From a virus: a stretch of DNA of 47,128 nt. A program made the position numbers and the translations under genes. The stretch spans positions 1 through 47,128 of the IMG/VR virus record IMGVR_UViG_3300021185_002216. One strand, written 5' to 3'. This document shows, one piece after another, positions 17,808 through 25,055 of the stretch. How positions within the stretch are numbered: position 1 is the first letter of the stretch; each line of letters starts with the position of its first letter. The notes under the pieces were generated by a model. The model was not told the origin of the DNA and did not search any database. It was given only the letters and a program-made list of their open reading frames with translations.

Positions 17808-17831
17808 GGGGGCTTCGGCCCCCTTTTTTTT
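17808..17831 (+). terminator. Rho-independent terminator
   Basis: A perfect GGGGGC-TTCG-GCCCCC hairpin (17808-17823) is followed by eight T, six bases after the stop of the preceding gene. The UUCG tetraloop makes it very stable. Confidence 0.95.
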
Positions 17832-17858
17832 GCCCTTTTAAGAATAATCGGCTGCGCA

Positions 17859-17914
17859 GTAAATAAACTATTTACAGCTCCTCGCACTCACTGTATTCAT
17901 ACTCACATAGCAAC
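17859..17914 (+). promoter_or_regulatory. Early promoter P2 with palindromic element
   Basis: The palindrome GTAAATA-AAC-TATTTAC is at 17859-17875. The -35 TTTACA is at 17871-17876, a 17-base spacer follows, and the -10-like TATTCA is at 17894-17899. TAGCAAC at 17908-17914 precedes an AGGAGG Shine-Dalgarno and ATG 17928. Confidence 0.82.
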
Positions 17915-17927
17915 ACAGGAGGCCACC

Positions 17928-18281
17928 ATGCCAAGCAAGTCAACACCATCTTTCGCAATGCACCTCGCAACAACTGATGAGGGCATGTGCTTAAAAGACT
18001 TCACATTGTTCCACGCGTTTAATGAAAACGGCGCAATGGCACTCAAGCTTGAGGCCAACAAAGCCATCAACAAAGCCATCGACGATGGTGCCATGAAGGG
18101 CGGCGCTTATTGGGCTTACGGCGCAATGAACACCCACCATGAGGACAACCTTATGAAGCAAGCCATGCGCAAGAGCCCTAACAAATTCAAGGCTCAATAT
18201 CATGTGCAAGGCGTTAAGGATGACGCCAAAAAAGCTCACACCAAAATCGCGGAAGCGTATTCCGCAATGGAGGCGGCGTAA
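17928..18281 (+). CDS. Hypothetical protein, early-type, embedded in late operon
   Basis: A 117-aa Ala/Lys/Met-rich, mostly helical protein without a recognised domain (LEANKAINKAIDDGAMKGGA). It has its own promoter (P2) and strong ribosome site (AGGAGG). The next tiny gene overlaps its stop (TAATG). It may be a host-takeover protein, given the promoter class. Confidence 0.7.
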   Translation: MPSKSTPSFAMHLATTDEGMCLKDFTLFHAFNENGAMALKLEANKAINKAIDDGAMKGGAYWAYGAMNTHHEDNLMKQAMRKSPNKFKAQYHVQGVKDDAKKAHTKIAEAYSAMEAA

Positions 18282-18373
18282 TGTCAAACTTTAAACAAGA
18301 CCTTATCATCTTTGCGGTTATAGCAACCGCATCCATCGGCTGGATATTTGCAGTCTCTATGGGTTGGGCATAA
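18281..18373 (+). CDS. 30-aa single-span membrane peptide
   Basis: The ATG overlaps the upstream stop as TAATG, giving translational coupling. The product begins MSNFKQDLIIFAVIATASIG and continues WIFAVSMGWA, one hydrophobic segment after a charged N-terminus. It ends 11 bases before the oppositely oriented portal gene end. A membrane role is likely. The function is unknown. Confidence 0.6.
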   Translation: MSNFKQDLIIFAVIATASIGWIFAVSMGWA

Positions 18374-18384
18374 CGCCCACCCAA

Positions 18385-20580
18385 TCACTCGGCGGCTATG
18401 GCCTTGTCCTTAGTCCGCAACGGGTGGCCCTCTGGCAGTAAGTCAGTGTCAAACTTGCCGCCCTTAAACCTTCCCCGCCTTACCGCAAACAAAAATGAGT
18501 TCACTCGGGCATACGCCCATTGATCCGCGCTGCTTACCGTGGGCCTCACGCTTGATGGGTTGGTGTTATAAGCCCCAACGCCCCTACGGAACACAGCTTC
18601 CAGCATACCCTGCGAAACGCGCTTGCCCTTCTTGTCCCCATACTCATCGTTGTGATCTTTAACCTTTTCGGCCAAGCCTTTTTTTACCGCTGCGGATATT
18701 GGAGCCTTTTGTTCGCTTTCAAGGTGGGCCATTGGGTGCAGTTCAAAGTCAATGCTTTTATCACGCTCTTTATCCAAAGCCTTTGTCTTGCGGTTTGCCC
18801 AAGCTTGGCCCTCGTCGCCGCCCCAACCTAACCATGCGATCAGGCCGTTGCTTGGCCACCCATCTTCGCCACGGCGAAAACCCTGCGCCTGCTTGTCTAC
18901 TTCGTGGCGGGCAAAAAAGCTTTTCATACGCCGCACCGTATCAGGTGATAGGCGCTCTCGGTCTATAAGCTGGTTTGCGCGGGCCACACCGACCCTTGTC
19001 ATCCCCCTGCCATATTCCTTCCGCAAGTCTAATGATCGCTGTGCGTTCCGTGCCATCGCCTCTGTGGGCTTGGTGTCAACATCACTTTCAGCTTTGGTGG
19101 TTTCAACTTCGCTGGCCTTAGCGTCCTGATAGCTTGCATGGCTGTCGCAGGGCATAAAAACAACTTCCCCGTCAACCGTGTGCTGATGGGTTCCTACACA
19201 ACCTATTTCTTCTGCGCGTTCCGCTGCTTCTGTTCTGGTGGTGTATGTGTCGGTTCCCACTTTTGACTTGCTTTCAAAATTACCGTAGGCTTCTTTCCCC
19301 GCATCCTCAGCATCTTGGCCTTCATCTTCTGCCACTTCTGGGCCACCCAATGGGAATAAGTTTGCAGCAATAAAGACCTCGTCTCCGCCACTGATGGGTT
19401 CAAGACCCAATCTCTCGCGAGCTTCATTGCGTGAGATAATTCCGTCTCTAACTGCCGAAGTAACATTTTCATAAATCCTGCGTCTCCGCTCTGTCATGGC
19501 TGGGATTGCGTCGATGTCATATTTAACGGTGATGTCATCACCAAAGGCAGGCACCAACCATTCGTTCAAGTCGCTCTCCACACGGCGGGCAAGCGGTATA
19601 ATGGTTTCCTCGTACAGCGCCAGCCTTGCCTCTTGGACGTTTGCATAGGTTTGCGCATCTGGGATACCGATAAGCTGTGAGGGCACACCAAAGCAAAGAG
19701 CAATGTCCTTTGCGGTCATGTTTGCCTGCGCGAGAAAGTCCATGTCCTTTGGCGACATGCCCATCTCTTTCCACTCAAAATCACCCTCAAGCAGCATGGG
19801 CCTTCCAGCATTGTTTACACCCTTAAACCTATTCGCTAGGTCGCTCTGCAACTGGTCACGCTGTCCGTCCGTCAGCATCGTGCGGTTGCCTGCATCGTCG
19901 GAAGGTTTAAACACGATAGCGCCCGATGGCCTTGCGCCGTTAGCGAGGAGGGCGATGTTATGCTTGGAAACCATATTGTTTTGATCGATGGATATGGAAG
20001 CTGCGGAAAGCGGAGACAGCCCAAGGTAATCGTCCAAGGGGTTCCAAAACTTAAAATGTTTAACCTCTGCGCCGCCGGTTTTGGGGTCGGCTGGGTAGGT
20101 TCGTATCACCTCTTGGCCAATCTTATATTTATAAGCCTTTGGGATGGCCGTGCTGCTTGGTTCAACCTCTATCCTGTCAGGGCGCAAAATATGCAGTTCT
20201 GTCGGCACACCGTTTGCGGTTTGCTGCAATGCGTATGAGTTTCCAGACAACAGAAGGTAAGAATAAAGGCTTTGGAAATATTCTACCCCAGCCTGCAAAG
20301 GGTTTGGTCGACCAAGCAAACTTATCAACGGATGGCTGTCTAGCTTAATATCGCCCTGATAAACGCAGAAAGGGATTGCCGCCGCACCGTTGGCAACCTC
20401 ATTGACGCAGCGATAAACGATTGCGTTTTCCTTGTACCCCTCTTGGGCAAAGTTCTTGAAATTATCTTTCTTGCCGCTGGTATAGGTTGGCCCGCTGATA
20501 TGGACTACCGGCGCTTCCTTGCGCTCAAATGGTTGCTGACCTCTGCCTAACAGAAGCGCGATATTGTCTAAGATGCCCAT
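18385..20580 (-). CDS. Portal protein (HK97 type) with long C-terminal extension
   Basis: The chosen ATG at 20580 overlaps the terminase stop (TAATG), giving 731 aa. Residues 1-420 are an HK97-type portal (PLISLLGRPNPLQAGVEYFQ; GLSPLSAASISIDQNN; SQLIGIPDAQTYANVQEARL). The last about 290 residues are an extension not found in simple portals. They contain EAMARNAQRSLDLRKEYGRG, RLSPDTVRRMKSFFARHEVD, a Trp/Gly-rich block near GLIAWLGWGGDEGQAWANRK, and RPTVSSADQWAYARVNSFLF. These blocks also occur as independent phage head-region domains. The extension may project into the capsid or bind DNA or scaffold. Confidence 0.92.
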   Translation of the reverse strand: MGILDNIALLLGRGQQPFERKEAPVVHISGPTYTSGKKDNFKNFAQEGYKENAIVYRCVNEVANGAAAIPFCVYQGDIKLDSHPLISLLGRPNPLQAGVEYFQSLYSYLLLSGNSYALQQTANGVPTELHILRPDRIEVEPSSTAIPKAYKYKIGQEVIRTYPADPKTGGAEVKHFKFWNPLDDYLGLSPLSAASISIDQNNMVSKHNIALLANGARPSGAIVFKPSDDAGNRTMLTDGQRDQLQSDLANRFKGVNNAGRPMLLEGDFEWKEMGMSPKDMDFLAQANMTAKDIALCFGVPSQLIGIPDAQTYANVQEARLALYEETIIPLARRVESDLNEWLVPAFGDDITVKYDIDAIPAMTERRRRIYENVTSAVRDGIISRNEARERLGLEPISGGDEVFIAANLFPLGGPEVAEDEGQDAEDAGKEAYGNFESKSKVGTDTYTTRTEAAERAEEIGCVGTHQHTVDGEVVFMPCDSHASYQDAKASEVETTKAESDVDTKPTEAMARNAQRSLDLRKEYGRGMTRVGVARANQLIDRERLSPDTVRRMKSFFARHEVDKQAQGFRRGEDGWPSNGLIAWLGWGGDEGQAWANRKTKALDKERDKSIDFELHPMAHLESEQKAPISAAVKKGLAEKVKDHNDEYGDKKGKRVSQGMLEAVFRRGVGAYNTNPSSVRPTVSSADQWAYARVNSFLFAVRRGRFKGGKFDTDLLPEGHPLRTKDKAIAAE

Positions 20581-21875
20581 TAGCTTATTCTCCAAACGGC
20601 TTGCCCTGATGATCTGCCAAGCTCTGTCAACGCCCAAACCAAAGCGTCCAGCCTGTCGGGAGACTTGCGCGATGTTGGGGTGTAGCTGGTCATCTGATCT
20701 TCAAGCTCCTTAAATGTTCCACAGTGGAAAACTTTCCCCTGCTCGTATAATGCCGCTATCGGCTCTGCCCGTAAAATTTTACCCCGTGACGCCCTGACCG
20801 CCGTATAGGGAACGCTCCTATCTATAGTTCTTATCACTTTTTCCACAAGATCGCCACCGTTATTGACCTCGGCTACTATCCTGTCTGCCCCATAGTGGTG
20901 ATACGCTTCCACCGCTTGCCTTGCCCATTGATCTGGCGAACCGCGCAAACTTAGGTCAGCGAGGACGTAATACTTACCGTCAAGCAAACCAGCAACGACA
21001 ATCCCTGTCTCGTCGCTATCCTCATTGCCCGTAACCGCTGGGTCAATGGCCACTACCACCCTCGTCAGCTGCGGCGCAGAGCCTTCCTCTGCTTTTGCTT
21101 TCTCGACCAACCGCCAAGTCCAAAGCGCCCCCTCAATGTCATCAAGCACCTCGGCATAAAGTTCCTGACGCCCCAACCGTGTTCCCTCATACTTTTCTTT
21201 AAGCTGTTGCAAAGCGGCGGGCGCAAGGTTTTCGGCGTTGTCAAATGTGCTTCCTCTCGTAACTACGGTGCCATCCCTCTTGACCAAGTTTTTGATAATC
21301 GGCGTTGGCTTGGGGGTTGTGGTGATAACGCATTGGGGGTTCTGCCCTAGCCGCAAGCCAAACATAAGCTGGTCAAATGTTTCGGGGTATGGCCACGCCG
21401 CAATCTCATCGCACCAAGCGCGGTGGAACTGTGGGCCACGCAAGCGCTCAGGCTCGGTAGCTGCAAAGCCTTGAATGATGCTGCCGTTGTAAAGCCTTAT
21501 CTCCTGCGCAGAGCTATTGTAACCTTGCCCACGGCCTGACAGCAAAAGCTCCCTTGGTAGGTATGATAATATTCCGCTCTCGCCACCAAAGGCCACACGC
21601 TTAAGGTCTCCGAATGTTGGCACGACCACAGCGACCCGCACGTTCGGGTTCTTTAGCGCGTATAGGGTTGCATCCGTGCCGCCAGTTCTGGTCTTACCCC
21701 AGCCCCGCCCAGCGAGTATGAGCCACACGGCCCAATCACCAACGGGTGTGAACTGGCTTTCCCTGCCTGTTTCTATCCAATCACTGTATAAAGTTGCCAG
21801 CGCCTTGTGACTTTGCCTCGGCAGCGCCATCCAGTCTGTCAATAATTCTTGCGAGAGAAGGGGGGATGAACTCAT
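20580..21875 (-). CDS. terL: Terminase large subunit
   Basis: A 431-aa protein. The Walker A variant LAGRGWGKTRTG lies near residue 55. A Walker B-type acidic site lies near RAWCDEIAAWPYPE, and VITTTPKPTPIIKNLV is the coupling motif. The nuclease domain has VAIDPAVTGNEDSDETGIVV and ends near SPDRLDALVWALTELG. This is the GTA/HK97-like Terminase_6 type. It pumps DNA through the portal and cuts it. The first 95 bases overlap the small subunit gene. An internal ATG is possible, but the upstream residues look like family sequence. Confidence 0.95.
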   Translation of the reverse strand: MSSSPLLSQELLTDWMALPRQSHKALATLYSDWIETGRESQFTPVGDWAVWLILAGRGWGKTRTGGTDATLYALKNPNVRVAVVVPTFGDLKRVAFGGESGILSYLPRELLLSGRGQGYNSSAQEIRLYNGSIIQGFAATEPERLRGPQFHRAWCDEIAAWPYPETFDQLMFGLRLGQNPQCVITTTPKPTPIIKNLVKRDGTVVTRGSTFDNAENLAPAALQQLKEKYEGTRLGRQELYAEVLDDIEGALWTWRLVEKAKAEEGSAPQLTRVVVAIDPAVTGNEDSDETGIVVAGLLDGKYYVLADLSLRGSPDQWARQAVEAYHHYGADRIVAEVNNGGDLVEKVIRTIDRSVPYTAVRASRGKILRAEPIAALYEQGKVFHCGTFKELEDQMTSYTPTSRKSPDRLDALVWALTELGRSSGQAVWRIS

Positions 21876-22362
21876 CCGTTGTCACCTTACTAATTTCTGA
21901 TGCTTCACCGAGGGCAAGTTTGCCCATCTTCTGCGCTTTAAGGCCAGTTTCAACCAAATCCCTAAGCTCAGTCACGCTAACAATATCGGCAGCATTTGCG
22001 CCTTCGTCACCACGCTCTGCCCTAAACGTGGCATTTACACGCCGCATTACCACCGACAGGGATGCCTTTGCGATGTTGATAGATGCGCTATCCATAGCAT
22101 CTGCATCTTTTGCCGCCTTTGTGGCTCGATCCTTGTTGACCTTTGCCTGATAGGTTGCTTGCCACTGGTTGCGCTGCTCTTGCCAGCCTTGATCTTTGGC
22201 CCGCCGATAAACTGTGTTCTTAGGTACATCGTGTCGCTTGATAAGCGCGTCCAGCGTTGGGTAAACCCTCACACCAGCGTTGTCCTCATAGCCCTCAACA
22301 AACTCTAAGCGCAGTGTTTCATTTAACTGATCGTCTATAATACCGCTCATGACCGTCACCAA
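21781..22362 (-). CDS. terS: Terminase small subunit
   Basis: A 193-aa helical protein. The N-terminal half has a helix-turn-helix (PTLDALIKRHDVPKNTVYRR) followed by AKDQGWQEQRNQWQATYQAK, the pattern of phage small terminase DNA-recognition domains. The C-terminal half is an oligomerising helical region. It is directly upstream of terL with overlap. Confidence 0.85.
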   Translation of the reverse strand: MVTVMSGIIDDQLNETLRLEFVEGYEDNAGVRVYPTLDALIKRHDVPKNTVYRRAKDQGWQEQRNQWQATYQAKVNKDRATKAAKDADAMDSASINIAKASLSVVMRRVNATFRAERGDEGANAADIVSVTELRDLVETGLKAQKMGKLALGEASEISKVTTDEFIPPSLARIIDRLDGAAEAKSQGAGNFIQ

Positions 22363-22365
22363 ATT

Positions 22366-22896
22366 TTACTTATGTGATAACCATTGTAGCAAATCCTTAC
22401 ACAAATATGAAGTGTCTGCTTCCGTAAGCAGTTCGCAGACCTCTATCTGATCAGGAAACGCCGCCTTAATATTAGCGATTTTAGTTTTGCGGCCCGCCAA
22501 AAACTTTTCACTTTGGCTGTCACCCCGTGCTGTGTGCCTATCATCTAAGGTTTGCTGAGAAGCGCTTAGGACAATGACCCTTGTTTCATATAGGGTGTTA
22601 AGCGCCTCGATGTTTGCCTTGGTAAAAAGCCTATCACCCTCAAACAGAATGTTGCGGTTTTGCTGGCCAATGTACTTATGGAAGTGAGGGTTCACATTCA
22701 TGGCAAGCTTATCGGTGCCAAGAAACAGATCGCCGGTGTTATATATACCTAAGAGCGCAAGGTTACGCTCCTGATCAACGTGCCCACGAACCAAACCATA
22801 CTTCAGGTTCCTTGGCTTGTTTAGGTTGCGATATATTTCAGAAACAAGGGTTGTCTTGCCAGTTGCCGGCTCACCACCGATTGCAACACACCTCAC
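22366..22896 (-). CDS. P-loop kinase, candidate DNA base (hydroxymethyl-pyrimidine) kinase
   Basis: A 176-aa protein with Walker A GGEPATGKTT (residues 7-16). The following acidic strand is NILFEGDRLF, and basic LID-like residues lie near DRHTARGDSQ. Size and order fit small P-loop kinases that phosphorylate 5-hydroxymethyl bases in phage DNA. The stop of the TET/JBP-like gene overlaps its start by 4 bases, so the two are translated together, and terS follows 3 bases later. It would convert a hydroxylated base to a phosphorylated intermediate. An alternative is a deoxynucleoside or polynucleotide kinase. The function is inferred from fold motif and neighbours. Confidence 0.75.
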   Translation of the reverse strand: MRCVAIGGEPATGKTTLVSEIYRNLNKPRNLKYGLVRGHVDQERNLALLGIYNTGDLFLGTDKLAMNVNPHFHKYIGQQNRNILFEGDRLFTKANIEALNTLYETRVIVLSASQQTLDDRHTARGDSQSEKFLAGRKTKIANIKAAFPDQIEVCELLTEADTSYLCKDLLQWLSHK

Positions 22897-23846
22897 GCTT
22901 CGGCACCTGTGTTCAAGCCCTTTAGGTCAGCCCTTGTCTTAATCACCTCTAGCTCCTCTTCTGCGCTACCACAGTTCATCATATTCTCGCGGTAGTAACA
23001 GACGATTGATATGCGCTCATATGGCCCTTTAGCCTTGATCGGAAGGTTGCCATGAAGCTCATGCACATTAAAAAAGCAAACATCATTAGAACGGACATCA
23101 AAGCCCACCCGATAGCGTGGCATACAAGTAAACCCGCCCTCGTATTTACCGGCCTGCATCACAGCGATATTGCCTAGCCCGCCCTTATAATCACCGGCGT
23201 CATAATGCAGCGCTGTCCTAAAGTTTTTATTGACCGTTACCGTAGTGAAAACTGTATCCCCAATAGTGAAATCCTTATGGGTATCTTGCACGACTTTATT
23301 CTGTGCCTCCCAGCGCTCGGGGCAGGCTTTTTTAAACTCATCGCTGATGCGCTTGATATATGGGTAAGCCTCTTTAAACTGGCCAAAATTCTTTTCAGTC
23401 CACGCGGTTTGGCGGCAATAGGGGAACCTTAAAGTTCTGTCAAAGAAGCCAATGATGCCGCTCTTAACCATCTTTGCGCGGTTTTGCTTAGACACGTAAC
23501 CGTCACGGGTCTTATTTTTAAACCGCTTCTGCTTTTTATCGCCATCTATCACGCCTTGCCTTACGCTGAGAACCTTATCATCGGAAACGTAAAACTCGCC
23601 CGCTGCGTCCCCCCTGTTGTCTGTTGGGGTGGCTGCACTACGCAAAGCGCCATAAGCAGAGCGGCATAAAGAAGATGGGATAACATTCTTTCGGAACATA
23701 AAAAGGGGCTTACCCTCAGCATCGTAGGCATCACAATCGTAGTCGATGATGTGATCTATTTCATGCTCCTCAACAAAGGTGCCGGTCCTTGCCGCCCACT
23801 CCTCCGCTGATCCGTAAGCTTTTGCTTCAAAGGTTTTTATGCTCAT
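22893..23846 (-). CDS. TET/JBP-family 2-oxoglutarate-Fe(II) dioxygenase (DNA base oxidase)
   Basis: A 317-aa protein. The catalytic region reads VTVNKNFRTALHYDAGDYKG, with His214-x-Asp216. The distal His265 lies in FFNVHELHGNLP and the 2-oxoglutarate Arg278 in YERISIVCYYREN. The TxTxNxNFRTxxHxDxGD pattern is that of the TET/JBP family rather than AlkB or prolyl hydroxylases. Such enzymes oxidise the methyl group of thymine or 5-methylcytosine in DNA. No cytosine-C5 methylase or hydroxymethyl-dUMP synthase is visible, so thymine in phage DNA is the simplest substrate. It is flanked by ParB-like and kinase genes just before packaging genes. Confidence 0.82.
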   Translation of the reverse strand: MSIKTFEAKAYGSAEEWAARTGTFVEEHEIDHIIDYDCDAYDAEGKPLFMFRKNVIPSSLCRSAYGALRSAATPTDNRGDAAGEFYVSDDKVLSVRQGVIDGDKKQKRFKNKTRDGYVSKQNRAKMVKSGIIGFFDRTLRFPYCRQTAWTEKNFGQFKEAYPYIKRISDEFKKACPERWEAQNKVVQDTHKDFTIGDTVFTTVTVNKNFRTALHYDAGDYKGGLGNIAVMQAGKYEGGFTCMPRYRVGFDVRSNDVCFFNVHELHGNLPIKAKGPYERISIVCYYRENMMNCGSAEEELEVIKTRADLKGLNTGAEA

Positions 23847-24441
23847 TTTCTACCGCCAGAACCACCGCATCTGTGATGCTTTCTAAGTTATTTGCCGCCA
23901 TGATTTTATCACACATGGCCCTAAAACGTGGCTCGCTTTGCTGATCAAGGTATAAGTTGACCATCTTTACATGGCTTGCCACGGTGCCATCTAGGTCATC
24001 TTCCTCTAATTCTTCCTCAAGGTCATCTTCACCCTCGAACTCTAAAAGCGCATCATTGATTTTTGCGATGTCATCTAAATCAAAAGCGGTAAATCCCATG
24101 TCATAATCAAGCTCAGCCAACAGGGCAAACTCGCCAGCCAAAAGCTCCTTGTCCCAATCCGCAAACTCAGCTGTCTTGTTATCGGCTATGCGGTAAGCTG
24201 TTTTCTGCGCATCTGACAAACCTGTTGCGACAAAGCAAGGCACCGCATCCCAACCAAGGCTAAGAGCCGCCCTTACCCGTGTATGACCGGCCAGAATAAT
24301 ATTTTGCTCATCAATGACTACCGGCTGTTGCCACCCAAACTCGTTCAAGCTTTCTGCAACCTTGACCACGGCCTTTTCGTTTATGCGCGGATTGTTTTCG
24401 TAAGGTATAACCTGATCAATCTTGATAAGTTCTATTTGCAT
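23827..24441 (-). CDS. ParB/Srx-like nuclease-fold protein
   Basis: A 204-aa protein from the ATG at 24441. A longer frame to 24537 would pass through a terminator hairpin and is not preferred. The N-terminal domain contains IPYENNPRINEKAVVKVAES, QPVVIDEQNIILAGHTRVRA and AYRIADNKTAEFADWD, the ParB N-terminal domain motifs including the GHTR box. A very acidic stretch (about residues 130-150) and a helical end follow. Phage ParB-like proteins often accompany DNA-modifying enzymes. Here it starts the ParB, TET/JBP, kinase, terminase cluster and may direct modification to sites or couple it to packaging. Confidence 0.87.
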   Translation of the reverse strand: MQIELIKIDQVIPYENNPRINEKAVVKVAESLNEFGWQQPVVIDEQNIILAGHTRVRAALSLGWDAVPCFVATGLSDAQKTAYRIADNKTAEFADWDKELLAGEFALLAELDYDMGFTAFDLDDIAKINDALLEFEGEDDLEEELEEDDLDGTVASHVKMVNLYLDQQSEPRFRAMCDKIMAANNLESITDAVVLAVENEHKNL

Positions 24442-24453
24442 TCTTGCACCCTT

Positions 24454-24503
24454 AAAAAACCCCTGCTTGGTCAGTGTTGGTTTTAAGCCTAGCCGAGCAG
24501 GGG
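24454..24503 (-). terminator. Rho-independent terminator or attenuator before the ParB-like gene
   Basis: On the minus strand, CCCCTGCT (24503-24496) pairs with AGCAGGGG (24467-24460) and is followed by six T (24459-24454). It lies only about 12 bases before the ATG at 24441, so it separates replication genes from the packaging operon or acts as a conditional attenuator. Confidence 0.8.
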
Positions 24504-24524
24504 CTAGTTGATTGAAGCGCGCTT

Positions 24525-24549
24525 GGGGGTGGCCCATGACAGCACCCCC
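24525..24549 (-). promoter_or_regulatory. GC-rich hairpin in the leader before the ParB-like gene
   Basis: GGGGGTG and CACCCCC arms (24525-24531 and 24543-24549) enclose an 11-base loop. The hairpin lies just upstream of the terminator stem at 24460-24503. There is no T run, so it is not itself a terminator. It may compete or cooperate in folding with the next hairpin. Confidence 0.5.
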
Positions 24550-24578
24550 GCGAGCCGTTTTAGTATATCACAAAGCGT

Positions 24579-25055
24579 TTAAGACGCAATCGCCTGATAA
24601 ACCTCAAGGTCTTTCTTTGTCACCAACCCCTTATCCAGCAAATCTTGCGCACCCTTTCCGAAGACATACCACTCGCCCACCGGCTCACGGTTCTTGATGC
24701 GCTTGGCGTTAATTAAATCACCGTCAAAATCTATTGGTCGCGTGGCCTCATGGTCCATATCAGCTATAACCAAGCGCTCCGCATGGTCTTGGACGCCCTT
24801 GACCAGTGTTTTAATTGTTGGCCACGATCTGCCCGTATTATTTTTTCTGGCGTGTTGGGCAACCTTTGCAAGGATATGTGCAAGCAAATCTTTATTCACG
24901 TCTGGCATCTCGCTGTTAATATCTTCGACCATATCAATCATCTCTTGTCTGGCCACGTTTGCGTCAAAGTTACGGGGCACCTCATACCTAGACAACAGCC
25001 CTTTAAGCCAATCGGCGATAATATGCTTACGTTGTTCATAATCAAGACTGGCCAT
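24579..25055 (-). CDS. Hypothetical protein downstream of replication initiator (possible helicase loader)
   Basis: A 158-aa mainly helical protein (DYEQRKHIIADWLKGLLSRY; PDVNKDLLAHILAKVAQHAR). It overlaps the initiator gene by 14 bases, the place of lambda P-type loaders. No Walker motif is present. The C-terminal portion (GKGAQDLLDKGLVTKKDLEV) is a short helical hairpin. A role in replication is inferred from position only. Confidence 0.65.
   Translation of the reverse strand: MASLDYEQRKHIIADWLKGLLSRYEVPRNFDANVARQEMIDMVEDINSEMPDVNKDLLAHILAKVAQHARKNNTGRSWPTIKTLVKGVQDHAERLVIADMDHEATRPIDFDGDLINAKRIKNREPVGEWYVFGKGAQDLLDKGLVTKKDLEVYQAIAS

Noticed and set aside
17991-18287. Minus-strand 98-codon frame that would make the late operon continuous
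   Set aside because: It is antisense to a gene with a promoter and a strong ribosome site. The product is hydrophobic and Cys/His-rich without a recognisable pattern or ribosome site.
20771-20782. GTAAAATTTTAC palindrome in terL
   Set aside because: It differs in sequence and spacing from the promoter element and is inside coding sequence with no suitable downstream start.
23827-24441. Plasmid-style partition system based on the ParB-like gene
   Set aside because: No ParA-like ATPase gene or clustered parS-like repeats are nearby. The coupling to the TET/JBP and kinase genes fits DNA modification better.
24442-24537. Extended N-terminus of the ParB-like protein from the ATG at 24537
   Set aside because: It would be translated through a terminator hairpin. 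The conserved ParB domain starts right at the ATG at 24441.
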